Shown: one piece after another, positions 44,512 through 54,520 of the stretch
Layout: each line of letters opens with the position of its first letter
Numbering within the stretch: the stretch's first letter is position 1
DNA from: Candidatus Omnitrophota bacterium
GTDB lineage: Bacteria; Hinthialibacterota; Hinthialibacteria; Hinthialibacterales; Hinthialibacteraceae
Direction: 5' to 3'
NCBI GenBank assembly: GCA_003598175.1
Contig: QZKN01000172.1
Coordinates: 1 to 64,000 of the forward strand
Length of the DNA: 64,000 nt
Position numbers and translations under genes: made by a program
Notes under the pieces: model-generated
Databases searched by the model: none
Told to the model about the DNA's origin: nothing
The model's input: the letters and a program-made list of their open reading frames with translations, nothing else

Positions 44512-45927
44512 ATGAACCATGTAGTTTTAATACGTCTGCAAAGTGAGAATACCGTAATCACTCCGCCGCTCGGCATCGGATATTTATTGAAAGCGCTACA
44601 TCGGATCGACGAAATCCGGCCCGTCTTCATCGATTGCCACCGCGATAAAATCGGCCACAACAATTTATTAAAGAAAATAGAATCCTTACATCCGCTTCTA
44701 ATCGGATTCCAGGTTTTCTCCATCGATTACAGTCACTTTAAATCTCTGGTTCCTCGTATTCGCGAAATGAGCCCGCAGGCGTGCATCATCGCCGGCGGTC
44801 CGCACATTTCCGGATTGCCGGAACGGACGCTGATCGACAATCCCGATCTCGATTTTGCCGTGAAAGGGGAAGGCGAGGAAACATTGCAACGACTGGCGCG
44901 CGGATTGTTGGACAATACACTTGCGGAAATTCTACATACAATTCCCAATCTGGTTTATCGCGACCGGGATCGAATCGTTTGCAATAAAACCCAGCTGATC
45001 GATGTGAATCGCTACGGTCCGCCGGCGTGGCAGGATCTCGAACCGGATAAATATCCCGCGATTCAGCACGGCACGTTTCACAAAAGCACCCGCGTCGTTC
45101 CCATTTTAACTTCGCGTGGGTGTCCCTACCCCTGCACCTACTGCGCGGGGCATCTGGTTACCGGTAAACTCATCCGTCGGCGCGATATCGGCGACGTCGT
45201 CGATGAAATCGAAACCCTGCAATCCACCTACGGTTTCGAAGAATTCATCATCGAGGATGAGAATTTCACATTTTATAAAGAGCACGTATTGCAATTTTCA
45301 AAAGAAATTGCAAGCCGAAACATCCAGTGCTATTTTTCATTCCCAAACGGCGTTCGTCTCGACCGCATGGATAAGGATATCGTTCTTGCATTGAAACAGA
45401 TGGGAACGTATCTGGTCGGCGTAGGAATCGAATCGGGATCACGAAACACATTGAAAGCGATCAAAAAAAATTGGGATTTGCAAATGGTTCAGGAAAAAAT
45501 CCATTTGTTGAAACAGCATGGTTTGATCGTATTTGGTTTTTTTATTTTGGGATTTCCCAACGAAACCCACGAGGATATCGAACAAACCATCGAGTTCGCG
45601 ATCCGTTCGGAACTCGACCGCGCCTATTTCGGCAATTTCATTCCACTGCCCGGCAGCGCCGATTTCAACCGCTTGATCCGCGACGGAGAATTACAATTGG
45701 AAGCGATTGATTGGAACACCTATACAACGTATTTCGGAAAAATCCCCTATCACCCGCCGGCCATTTCCGCGGCCGAATTGATGAATGCGGTACGCCGGGC
45801 GACATTGCGTTTTTACCTGCGGCCCAAAATATTATATAATTTTCTGCGACAAATCATGAAACCGGTCATGATGAAAAGTCTGTTGACGCGAGTAATGCGT
45901 CTTTTTTTACCGCGACGTGCAGCGTAG
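44512..45927 (+). CDS. B12-binding domain radical SAM protein
   Basis: N-terminal cobalamin-binding-like region; 'TSRGCPYPCTYCAGH' CxxxCxxC motif; 'YLVGVGIESGSRNTLKAIKKN'. Confidence 0.9.
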   Translation: MNHVVLIRLQSENTVITPPLGIGYLLKALHRIDEIRPVFIDCHRDKIGHNNLLKKIESLHPLLIGFQVFSIDYSHFKSLVPRIREMSPQACIIAGGPHISGLPERTLIDNPDLDFAVKGEGEETLQRLARGLLDNTLAEILHTIPNLVYRDRDRIVCNKTQLIDVNRYGPPAWQDLEPDKYPAIQHGTFHKSTRVVPILTSRGCPYPCTYCAGHLVTGKLIRRRDIGDVVDEIETLQSTYGFEEFIIEDENFTFYKEHVLQFSKEIASRNIQCYFSFPNGVRLDRMDKDIVLALKQMGTYLVGVGIESGSRNTLKAIKKNWDLQMVQEKIHLLKQHGLIVFGFFILGFPNETHEDIEQTIEFAIRSELDRAYFGNFIPLPGSADFNRLIRDGELQLEAIDWNTYTTYFGKIPYHPPAISAAELMNAVRRATLRFYLRPKILYNFLRQIMKPVMMKSLLTRVMRLFLPRRAA

Positions 45928-45942
45928 CGAGGTTCAATTGCG

Positions 45943-46944
45943 TTAATCTTTTTTACCGATCAACAAACGCGACTGCGCAGTCAAATCCATGTGGGAATCA
46001 CAATGCAAACCGGCGGATTCGAGCCAACAGCGCGCCTCTTCCACCGTATGGCAATCCCCCTGGTCCGTGCTTACCAACATATTGACGGCAAACAGCGCTC
46101 CCCAGGCCGGACCGGTGCGGTCGGGATCGAGCAGAAAATCCTTGATGCACAACCGCCCGCCTTGAGCCAATGCGTTTGCGCATTTTGCGACCAATTCGGC
46201 GTTTTGTTCGTACGAGTAGATGTGGACAACGTTGGAAATGAGAATAAAATCGTATTCCCCGCCGATCGAATCCCGGAAAATATCGCCGGCTTTCGCGGTT
46301 ACTCGATCCGCCACGCCGGCCTGTTTGGCATTCTCCAATGCGACCGGTGTGGTTTTTTCATTATCAAAGATAACCGCGTGCAGGTCCGGATTTTGCCGGG
46401 CAAATTCAATCGCATATATGCCCGGTCCGCCGCCCACGTCCAGCAGGATTTTCACGTCGCTCAAATCCAGCAATTTTGCCAATTGCCCGGCGCTCGTCCG
46501 TCCGATATCCGCCATCGCTTGGGCAAATGTTTTCTCATTTCCGACCAGATTCGGATCGATCGCTTCGTCGGGAACCGGTTTTCCGCTTTTGACAGCGTCA
46601 TGCAGTTTTCCCCATCGCTCATAGAGTTTCGCGCCATGCCACAAAATACCATTCCGCGGATTCGGGGAATCGGGAAGAAGATATTCCAGCGCGAGCGGTG
46701 AATTGCGATAGGAATCCTCCTCCTTTTCGAGCAATGCCAGGGCTACGAGAGCGTCACACAAAATCCGCGTCGCACGTCGGTCCGTTTCCAGCAATTCCAC
46801 CAGGCGTTCCACACGCACCTTCCCTTTCCCGATTGCTGCAAATACACCCAACCGGTTTGCCGTCAATAGCACCTGACAGGCGCGATATCCTCCGGCGATT
46901 GCATCGATCGGATCTTGGAACGGATGTTTGCACTCATTCATCAT
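45943..46944 (-). CDS. SAM-dependent methyltransferase, O-methyltransferase family 2-like
   Basis: Dimerisation-like N-terminus; 'ILLDVGGGPGIYAIEFARQNPDLHAVIFD' SAM motif; 'GGRLCIKDFLLDPDRTGP'. Confidence 0.88.
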   Translation of the reverse strand: MMNECKHPFQDPIDAIAGGYRACQVLLTANRLGVFAAIGKGKVRVERLVELLETDRRATRILCDALVALALLEKEEDSYRNSPLALEYLLPDSPNPRNGILWHGAKLYERWGKLHDAVKSGKPVPDEAIDPNLVGNEKTFAQAMADIGRTSAGQLAKLLDLSDVKILLDVGGGPGIYAIEFARQNPDLHAVIFDNEKTTPVALENAKQAGVADRVTAKAGDIFRDSIGGEYDFILISNVVHIYSYEQNAELVAKCANALAQGGRLCIKDFLLDPDRTGPAWGALFAVNMLVSTDQGDCHTVEEARCWLESAGLHCDSHMDLTAQSRLLIGKKD

Positions 46945-46981
46945 GTAGTATCCTTTGTCGAAAAATCACGGTTATTGTCTT

Positions 46982-47851
46982 TTATCGAACAGCCTGAATT
47001 CTCGCCTCGATCTCTTCGCACAATTGTTCAAACAGATGGGATGGTTTGTATTGATATTTCGCTTGAAAAGTCGGGTACTCCTGCCAAATATCCATCGCAT
47101 CCGCAATGGCCGACATGTTGGGAATATAGGTGCGAAACGGTTTGGGCATGCGCGCATACTCACCGCTTTGCCGTTCTTCGTGCTCGATGATTTTCAGATG
47201 CGTGGAAACCTGCCTGCGCACCATCGTCCATAACGTTCCCAGGCATTGAATCCGCTTGAAACCGCGCAGCCGCAGCCGTTCGAGCAAATAGATCGATCCA
47301 CGCACGGACAACCGGTCCGGAATCGAGGGAATGATGAAATAATCCGCGCAGCCGAGAAAAAAAAGAACTTGAATCACGAACGTCGGCGGGCAATCGATCA
47401 AGGTATAATCGTAATGCCGGTTGCACCATTGCGCAAAATGATGCCGGACGCGATTGAGACGCCGAAGAAATTCGTCGTTGCTTTGAAATCCCCGCTTGGC
47501 CTTGGCCATGTTGGTCGAAAATTCGTCGATGCGATGGGAACAGGGAATACAATCGAGACGCTCTCGCACGTCGATGATATTCGAACCGCCGCGGGTAATA
47601 TATTCTTCGATGATTTCAGACTGAAATTCGTCGTTCAACATAAACGACAACAAATCATGAAGCGTTTGCCGATTCTTTTCCGCTGTTCCCAAACGCGGCT
47701 CGCCCAACATCAATTCACCGGCCATCGATTGATGATCGGCATCCACCATCAAAATCCGCTTGCCGCCGGCCGCAAAACATTCGGACACAGCGACCGTGTT
47801 GGTGGTTTTTGCGACGCCCCCTTTTAAATTCAAAAACATGATCAAAGGCAT
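46982..47851 (-). CDS. ParA-family ATPase
   Basis: Deviant Walker A 'NLKGGVAKTTNTVAVSECFA'; 'ILMVDADHQ'; 'YDYTLIDCPPTF'. No ParB-like gene recognised in the window. Confidence 0.82.
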   Translation of the reverse strand: MPLIMFLNLKGGVAKTTNTVAVSECFAAGGKRILMVDADHQSMAGELMLGEPRLGTAEKNRQTLHDLLSFMLNDEFQSEIIEEYITRGGSNIIDVRERLDCIPCSHRIDEFSTNMAKAKRGFQSNDEFLRRLNRVRHHFAQWCNRHYDYTLIDCPPTFVIQVLFFLGCADYFIIPSIPDRLSVRGSIYLLERLRLRGFKRIQCLGTLWTMVRRQVSTHLKIIEHEERQSGEYARMPKPFRTYIPNMSAIADAMDIWQEYPTFQAKYQYKPSHLFEQLCEEIEARIQAVR

Positions 47852-47884
47852 TGCGGCATCCCCTCTGCAACCGTCAACACAGAT

Positions 47885-49117
47885 TTATTCGTCCAGAAGA
47901 TTCTTTTCCTGCACACGCCGTTCAATCGTTTCCAATTCTTCCTGTGTATTGAATCCCATTACGTCATTGTCATCCGGCATGGGCGAAGCGTGCACACGAA
48001 ATCGACATTCGTTCGTGTTCGAAGTCAAATAATGTGCGGCGTCCGTGAGATACAATTCATTCTGCGCATTGTTTGCTCGCAAATTCTCCACCGATTCATA
48101 CAACGCCGCCGCCTTGAACAAATACACGGACAGATTCACCAGCGAACATACATTTTCCACTTCTTCGCCGAGTAAATTCAAGTTATCCGCAATTTGAAAA
48201 CGCAAATCGGAGTCGGGAAAAGGCAACGGCGCATTTTTTTTCAAGACCCATTTCTGTTCGTGAAGTTGATTCCAAAACAGCTCGCCGAAGATTTTTCTCA
48301 ATTTTCCCGGTCGATTCCAACAGGCCAGCGCATGCGCTAAAAACGCATCGCAGGGAACGGGATCAACCTCCCACATACGAAAATCGTACAACAACCGCAT
48401 GAGAACGATATCCGGTTTTTCGAGGATGGCCCGCACTTGTCCGGTTTCATCCCGCATGACCCGTCCCGCGTCGGGCCATGCTGATTTGGAAGCGGCGGAC
48501 AACGTCAGATCCGCGCCGGATTGCGCATGATCCTGAAACAACTTTTCCAGCGCCCGCCGGCTCATGAACTTATCCCCCATCGCCACCAGCACATCTCCTG
48601 CATATCCTTGATATTTCAAATATCGCGCAGCCAGGCGCCCCGCATGGCCGGTTCCCGCCGGTTCTTCCTGGAATAGAAACGAAATGCGGAGTTGTTCTCC
48701 CCACAAACAATCGATGACCCGCTTGTACCCAATGCCCACGACCACGACAAACTCAGTAATTCCGAAATTGCGATACATTCGCACGGCCCGCAACAGCGCC
48801 GGAACTCCACAAATCGGACAGAGAACCTTCTGCCCTTCATTGCAAATCATGCGAGAGCCTTTTCCGCCGGCGAGAATCACCACAACCGGCTTTTCCGGAC
48901 TGGTGGATACGTTCGTTCGAGGCAGTGCGGATATGACATGAAATTGGTCAATCGGATCAACCGGCTCCTCCGGCAGGAGGCGCCATTCGTCTCGAGCGAT
49001 TGCGGTATTTTTCCGTTGGGAAAAGGAAAATCCCGGTGAATCCCGTAGTGTTTTCCAGAATTCGGGATACACCGTTTTTACAAACTCGAATTCCAACGTA
49101 TCTTCAAAAACGGCCAT
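47885..49117 (-). CDS. Nucleotidyltransferase (NTP_transferase, GlmU N-terminal-like)
   Basis: 'VVVILAGGKGSRMICNEGQKVLCPICGVPALLRAV...FLFQEEPAGTGHAGRLAA...DVLVAMGDKF'. Confidence 0.85.
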   Translation of the reverse strand: MAVFEDTLEFEFVKTVYPEFWKTLRDSPGFSFSQRKNTAIARDEWRLLPEEPVDPIDQFHVISALPRTNVSTSPEKPVVVILAGGKGSRMICNEGQKVLCPICGVPALLRAVRMYRNFGITEFVVVVGIGYKRVIDCLWGEQLRISFLFQEEPAGTGHAGRLAARYLKYQGYAGDVLVAMGDKFMSRRALEKLFQDHAQSGADLTLSAASKSAWPDAGRVMRDETGQVRAILEKPDIVLMRLLYDFRMWEVDPVPCDAFLAHALACWNRPGKLRKIFGELFWNQLHEQKWVLKKNAPLPFPDSDLRFQIADNLNLLGEEVENVCSLVNLSVYLFKAAALYESVENLRANNAQNELYLTDAAHYLTSNTNECRFRVHASPMPDDNDVMGFNTQEELETIERRVQEKNLLDE

Positions 49118-49241
49118 TGACTATGCAATCTCCTCACCAGTCGCGATATCACCCGCTTTTTCTTTCATTCATGATCGTGACCATCCGGCAATCCCGGTCG
49201 ATGGTATTACTATATCTCGAACCATCAGGATGCATACAGGT

Positions 49242-49282
49242 CCAAAACAAAAAAAACCGCACCCACACGCAGGTGAGTGCGG
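49242..49282 (-). terminator. Rho-independent terminator downstream of dnaA
   Basis: Minus strand reads CCGCACTCAC-ctgcgt-GTGGGTGCGG-TTTTTTTTGTTTT: 10-bp stem with one G-T wobble, 6-nt loop, T-tract, 34 nt after the dnaA stop. Confidence 0.85.
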
Positions 49283-49315
49283 TACCCTGGGCCTTATACC
49301 CCGTAAAACGCTTGA

Positions 49316-50704
49316 TTACATGGAAAACGAATCGGACAAATCCTGCACGATCGAACGCAATTTCGAATCGCCTTCCATTTCCTTCTCGATTTTATTGCAG
49401 GCAAACAATACGGTGGTATGATCTTTATTGCCGAAAAACGTACCGATTTCCGGAAATGAGTGCCGCGTCAGCTTGCGGCTTAAATACATGGCGATTTGCC
49501 GTGGTCGGGCGATGGAGCGGGAACGATTTTTCCCGATAATGTCGGCCGGTTTGATGTTGAAATGTTCCGCCACTTTGCGTTGAATCTTTTCGATGGAAAT
49601 TTCCTTCCCGCCGCGATCGTAGATTTCTCCCAACACCTTGCCGGCGATTTCCAGGTCCAAATCTTCGTTGGTAAATTGAGCGTGCGCGGTGATTTTCGCC
49701 AACGCGCCTTCCAATTCCCGAATCGAACTGCGAATTTTACTGGCGATGAATTCCAGCACGTTATCCGGAATCGGCGGATCGACATGCTCACATTTTTGCC
49801 GTAAAATCGCCATGCGTAATTCGAAATCCGGCGGTACGATGTCCACGATCAATCCCCATTCGAAACGGGAACGCAGACGATCCTCGATGGTCGGAATATC
49901 TTTCGGTGGGCGATCGCTGGAGATAACGATCTGTTTTTGCTTGTTGTGCAAGGCGTTGAACGTGTGGAAAAATTCTTCCTGCGTGGATTCCTTGCCCGCC
50001 AGAAATTGGATGTCGTCGATCAGCAGCACGTCCACGTTGCGAAACGCCGCCTGAAAGGAAAGACGTTCGTTGCGCTTGATCGCATCGATGAAAATATTGA
50101 CGAATTGCTCCGCCGAAAGATACGCTACCTGTTTATTCGAATGAATGCTCGTTTTGATCGCATTGCCGATCGCCTGCAAAAGGTGGGTTTTCCCCAATCC
50201 CACACCGCCATAAATAAACAACGGATTGTAGGATTGCGCCGGCGCTTTCGCCACAGCTTCCGCCGCCGCGTGAGCCATTTTGTTGCATCCGCCGATGACG
50301 AAATTATCGAACGTATAACTCTCGTTGAGCGGTTCGTATTGCAATGGCTCGAACAATTGCATAATCGGTTTTTTGCCTGGATTCGTGATGACGCTGATCT
50401 CTTCAAAATCCGCTTTTTCATTCATGGGGCTTGTTAATCGTATCTCCACATCGATCTGCCGGTTCAACAACGATGAGAATATATTCGCCAGCAATCCACG
50501 ATAATTCTTTTCGACGTATTCCCGCCGATATCCGCTCGGAACGCCGAGGATTATCAGCTCTTCTCGATAATCCAAAACACATACATTTTCGAACCAGGCG
50601 TCAATTTCTTCCAGTGTAATACACCGTTTGAGTGCATCTTCCGCCTGACGCCAAAAAACACAGCTCTCTGCCTTTTCCAACGAAGAAGGCATCGTGACCA
50701 TCAT
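49316..50704 (-). CDS. dnaA: Chromosomal replication initiator DnaA
   Basis: 'YNPLFIYGGVGLGKTHLLQAIGNAI', 'VDVLLIDDIQFLAGKESTQEEFFHTFNAL', DNA-binding 'SRSIARPRQIAMYLSRKLTRHSFPEIGTFFGNKDHTTVLFACNKI'. Confidence 0.96.
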   Translation of the reverse strand: MMVTMPSSLEKAESCVFWRQAEDALKRCITLEEIDAWFENVCVLDYREELIILGVPSGYRREYVEKNYRGLLANIFSSLLNRQIDVEIRLTSPMNEKADFEEISVITNPGKKPIMQLFEPLQYEPLNESYTFDNFVIGGCNKMAHAAAEAVAKAPAQSYNPLFIYGGVGLGKTHLLQAIGNAIKTSIHSNKQVAYLSAEQFVNIFIDAIKRNERLSFQAAFRNVDVLLIDDIQFLAGKESTQEEFFHTFNALHNKQKQIVISSDRPPKDIPTIEDRLRSRFEWGLIVDIVPPDFELRMAILRQKCEHVDPPIPDNVLEFIASKIRSSIRELEGALAKITAHAQFTNEDLDLEIAGKVLGEIYDRGGKEISIEKIQRKVAEHFNIKPADIIGKNRSRSIARPRQIAMYLSRKLTRHSFPEIGTFFGNKDHTTVLFACNKIEKEMEGDSKLRSIVQDLSDSFSM

Positions 50705-51360
50705 TATCGTCCTCCAACTTGTTTTCTTGCAAACTCCATATCAGCGCACCGCTCTCAAATGTGGATTTTTCACTCGCGCCATTCGACAATATACCACACC
50801 TGCGCCGATCAACACCGCACATAGGCCTCCTGCATCGACAAATCCATACTCTTACTGTAGATAACCCCTCTATCCACAACCAATCAGAACAAACACAGGG
50901 AAGGAAAGTGCAATTATAATTGCAATATATAAAATCCCATTAAACTGTTTATTTGAAAATCCCGAATGAGAAAAAAGCGAACCGACTTTGCTTTAAACCA
51001 CATCACCCTACTTTATTTTGCCTGATACGTGGTCTTTTTTCTCGAAAAAACAACTTATCCACAACTAGTCCACAGGTTACTAACAGGTTGATTTCTTTTA
51101 TCTTACGATTCAACACGTCCCTATTTTTACATCGAATCCCCAACAAGGCAATACCCCTCTCCATTTTTTTCCACGATCCGAGTCCAAACCCAACTCTAAC
51201 CTTCCGAAAAAAGCATAGTTAGAGATGGAAAAAAAAATTTTAACTTTTTGTGTCGCTTCTCCTTTTCGCAAGAGAAATCGGCCAAATTAATGTTCTGAAA
51301 ATGAATAACTTATCGTAATACTCATGCGCATTTTAGCGCCGGACATATACCGATTTAAAA
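50705..51360. promoter_or_regulatory. dnaA upstream region with DnaA-box-like sites; oriC candidate
   Basis: Perfect TTATCCACA at 51055-51063; one-mismatch CTATCCACA at 50870-50878; weaker sites at 50760-50768 (TGTGGATTT) and 51066-51074 (TAGTCCACA). AT-rich, no convincing ORF. Confidence 0.55.
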
Positions 51361-51620
51361 ATGGAGCGGAATTTCCCGGCCCTATCCACGAAACAGCAAC
51401 CGGATCAATCATTCGGAGCCAGAACACAACTCGTTTTTATCGCGGAAATGGAATCATTTCTTGTTTTTCCAACTGCTCCCGTGCAAAATGACAGGTCGAA
51501 CAAGAATTTAACTCAAAATTCTTCGTCCCAACTCGATTATACTTCTCCGACAAGCTTGCACTACCATATTTTCATGTCAACCAACATGATCGATTGATCA
51601 CAACAAAGGGATGATTATAC

Positions 51621-51685
51621 GTGGTGGTGCGGAACTCCGGTCTGCACCTGCGGGCAGGATGCTCGCGCTCCGGCATTTTCATAAA
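51621..51685. repeat. Compound dispersed repeat unit
   Basis: gtggtggtgcggaactccggtctgcacctgcgggcaggatgctcgcgctccggcattttcataaa. Its last 22 nt (51664-51685) are the exact reverse complement of 8451-8472. Confidence 0.75.
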
Positions 51686-51727
51686 AAACCTGCGTGGGCT
51701 GTAAGCCCTTGCCGAAGGGATGAAACG

Positions 51728-52792
51728 ATGATGCTTGATCAAGCCTGTAACGTCTCAAATCTTACTGATTCACAAGAAAAATTGAATTCCTTTTCCAACT
51801 CCGCTCCTCCAACAACCGTGGATTTATTAAAACAATATCAAGCGGTGAGAGAAGGCGCCGGTTTATTCGATCTGTGCGATTGGACCAGGATTTCCATCAC
51901 CGGTCCGGATCGCATAACGTTTCTGCACGGACTGGTGAGTAACGAAGTGAAACGACTCTCGTCGGGAAAAGCCAATTATTCGCTTTTTCTCACGCCGCAA
52001 GGGAAAATCATCGCCGATTTTCATCTGCTTGCTTGCGATCAGGAATTGATTCTATTTGGAAAAACAACGATCCGCAACCCGCTTTTCGACGGATTGAACA
52101 AGTATCTTATCATGGAAGAGGTGGAGATTCACGATGCAACGGATTCCCACACTCTTTTTTCTGTGCGAGGTCTGCGATCGGTCGAAAAATCAGCGTTATT
52201 ACTCAATCATAATTCTCTTCCGGATGAATATAACCATATCCCGGCATCCATCGCAACCATCCCATGTTTGATTTTACATGTTCCGCATTCTGGTAAAGCG
52301 AGTTTTGACATTCTGGCGCAATGTGAACATCGAGACTCGCTGCGAAAAGCATTTCTGGACGCCGGAATCATCCCCATCGGAGCCGATGTAGAGGAAATCC
52401 TGCGCGTGGAAGCGGGCATCCCCCTTCTCGGTCAGGATATCGATCAAAAAACGATTCCGCAGGAAGCTCATTTGGATCATGCGATTTCTTACACGAAAGG
52501 ATGCTATGTCGGCCAGGAAGTGATGGCCCGATTGCATTTTCGCGGGCACGTGAATCGTGAATTGACCGGATTCATTCTGGAAACCGATGAAATTCCGCAG
52601 ACTCCGCTTTCGATTGTGAGCGATGCCAAAGATGTGGGAATCATCACAAGCGTGGTGTATTCGCTTGGTCTGCAAAAAACGATCGGGCTGGGATTCCTGC
52701 GCTGCGAATTGAGGGATACGGGAACCGCCGTGGATGTGTTCCACGGTGAACAACATGTTAAAGCGTTCGTTCACCCATTGCCGTTTGTGTAA
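51728..52792 (+). CDS. YgfZ/GcvT-like folate-binding aminomethyltransferase-domain protein
   Basis: 'FDLCDWTRISITGPDRITFLHGLVSNEVKRLSSGKANYSLFLTPQGKIIADFHLL...LRVEAGIPLLGQDIDQKTIPQEAHLDHAISYTKGCYVGQEVMARLHFRGHVNREL'. Confidence 0.9.
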   Translation: MMLDQACNVSNLTDSQEKLNSFSNSAPPTTVDLLKQYQAVREGAGLFDLCDWTRISITGPDRITFLHGLVSNEVKRLSSGKANYSLFLTPQGKIIADFHLLACDQELILFGKTTIRNPLFDGLNKYLIMEEVEIHDATDSHTLFSVRGLRSVEKSALLLNHNSLPDEYNHIPASIATIPCLILHVPHSGKASFDILAQCEHRDSLRKAFLDAGIIPIGADVEEILRVEAGIPLLGQDIDQKTIPQEAHLDHAISYTKGCYVGQEVMARLHFRGHVNRELTGFILETDEIPQTPLSIVSDAKDVGIITSVVYSLGLQKTIGLGFLRCELRDTGTAVDVFHGEQHVKAFVHPLPFV

Positions 52793-52796
52793 AACG

Positions 52797-52821
52797 TACC
52801 GCCGGCAACTTGCCGGCTTTT
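52797..52821. terminator. Probable bidirectional terminator between convergent genes
   Basis: GCCGGCAA-c-TTGCCGGC followed by TTTT on +, located between convergent ORFs ending at 52792 (+) and 52850 (-). Confidence 0.5.
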
Positions 52822-52849
52822 CAATGAATGCCGCGAAGACGGCAATGGT

Positions 52850-53983
52850 TCATTCCAATACCGCTTTTTTTTCGGAGAGTAAATCACGGATCGCTGCCGT
52901 CGGATTCGTGATGGAGGCCACATAATGAGGCAGGCGCACCCGCTCTCCGTTCACCCATTCGTGAATCCCGCGATTACGATAATCCTCAACCAAATCCCTC
53001 AACATAGTCTCCGCGATTTTCGGATGCGTCGATGCCATTGTTTTCATTACCCAACCTGCCGGCGTTCCCCAATATCCGCCGTTTTGATAGTCTCCTGCTT
53101 TTACGGGAAGCAAAAGTCTTTCCCAATATTCGCCTTTGACCAGATGCCGTACCTGCCCCCGTTCGATTACGTCGTCGTAACGGTCCGTAAATAATTCAAC
53201 AATTTGTTCGAACCGATCAGCGGCGATAGGAAAATCGATCGCCGCGGCAAAAGCATTTCCCCATACGTCCACCTGGCGGCAATCTTCCGACGCCGCCAAA
53301 AATAGTCCGGTCGACGGATCGATCAGCGATTCGATTCCTTCCTCCATCTCTTTCATGCGTGTTGCATATAATGCAAGCAAATGTTGATTACCGATTGCGC
53401 GGCAAAGAGCAACCATATCCCGCGAAGCGTTCCAATCCAGCAACGAGCAGAATAACAATTCACCGGTTTTGCCGATCGTGTCGGTAAATCCATAGGGAGA
53501 ATGGGGCAATTGAGGATGATTCCAAACCAGGCCATGCGGTCCGCGCGGAATCGCCTGCATGGCCCAATGCAAAGGCAACAGAAATTCATCCACGAGCGAA
53601 AAATTTTTCGTTCGCGAGATGTATTCATACACCAATGAAACCATAAACGCGGAATTATCCAGCGGCGGCAGACCGACCGGATGGCCTCTGCCGCCCGCTT
53701 CGTATACATTGACGCCATCCACCTGCCGCCGATCCGGCACGACGCCGTCGCCTCGCTGTCCCGCAATCAAATAGCGAATCGCCGCCAACGCTTCCTCGCG
53801 GTCGAACAAATCGAAAAGCGGGAGCATGTAAGCAAAATCCCGCGTCCATAATGCGCCGTAATTTCCCACTCCGTCCGGCGTAAAAAGAATCGTACCATCA
53901 AACGCTTGCCGCCTGCAGCCGTCTATTTCTTTTCTGGCCGCCCCTTCCATCCAACGCAAATCGCTTTCATGAATCCGCATCAT
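52850..53983 (-). CDS. Six-hairpin (alpha/alpha-barrel) glycosidase-like protein
   Basis: 'YGALWTRDFAYMLPLFDLF', 'PPLDNSAFMVSLVYEYI', 'QVDVWGNAFAAAID', 'YQNGGYWGTPAGWVMKTM' typical of GH-like (alpha/alpha)6 enzymes; specific GH family not assigned. Confidence 0.75.
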   Translation of the reverse strand: MMRIHESDLRWMEGAARKEIDGCRRQAFDGTILFTPDGVGNYGALWTRDFAYMLPLFDLFDREEALAAIRYLIAGQRGDGVVPDRRQVDGVNVYEAGGRGHPVGLPPLDNSAFMVSLVYEYISRTKNFSLVDEFLLPLHWAMQAIPRGPHGLVWNHPQLPHSPYGFTDTIGKTGELLFCSLLDWNASRDMVALCRAIGNQHLLALYATRMKEMEEGIESLIDPSTGLFLAASEDCRQVDVWGNAFAAAIDFPIAADRFEQIVELFTDRYDDVIERGQVRHLVKGEYWERLLLPVKAGDYQNGGYWGTPAGWVMKTMASTHPKIAETMLRDLVEDYRNRGIHEWVNGERVRLPHYVASITNPTAAIRDLLSEKKAVLE

Positions 53984-54020
53984 AACCAACATTTCCCCTT
54001 TCGTATTCCCCATCCACTCG

Positions 54021-54494
54021 TCACTTGTCACTCGTCACTTGCTTTTGTGACTGCCGGTAGAGCTTTTCCAACTCCAGCGCCAAATCCTCCGCCCCTTTTT
54101 CCTTCAACAACTGTATGACCGGACCGATTTTATCCGTCATCTTATCATCCTCTGCTTCTTTTTGCACGGATTCCGTTTCCTCTTTCACATCCGCACTCGC
54201 GGAAAGAGATTCCTTTTCTTCGGGTTGTCCCATAACCGATTGTCCAATCGAAGCTCGCAACGCCAGCTCGGGAATGCGCCGTTTGATTTCCTCTCCCAAC
54301 TGTTTGATATCCTCTTGCAGAGTGGGGACCTTCTCACTGATTGAAACTAAGATGGATTCCAGTTGCGATGTCCCTACATAATCCGGATCGGCGGCCCGCC
54401 GTTGTTGCATCGTCACATACGCCGCCGCTAACAGGACCACGATTGTCAATCCGATGATTTTACGAAAAAAAGATGTCATTATTTCTCTCCTCAT
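54021..54494 (-). CDS. Small membrane-anchored protein of unknown function
   Basis: N-terminal TM 'IIGLTIVVLLAAAYVTMQQRR' plus coiled-coil-like charged C-terminus. Confidence 0.5.
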   Translation of the reverse strand: MRREIMTSFFRKIIGLTIVVLLAAAYVTMQQRRAADPDYVGTSQLESILVSISEKVPTLQEDIKQLGEEIKRRIPELALRASIGQSVMGQPEEKESLSASADVKEETESVQKEAEDDKMTDKIGPVIQLLKEKGAEDLALELEKLYRQSQKQVTSDK

Positions 54495-54520
54495 TCATAG
54501 AAAAGATTACAGATTCTTAT

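Noticed and set aside
43697-44512. 271-aa minus-strand ORF
   Set aside because: Antisense to the secreted ConA-like protein, which has a signal peptide and coherent motifs.
50953-51597. Short ORFs 50953..51222 and 51361..51597 in the dnaA upstream region
   Set aside because: Low-complexity translations without motifs, in an AT-rich non-coding region containing DnaA boxes.
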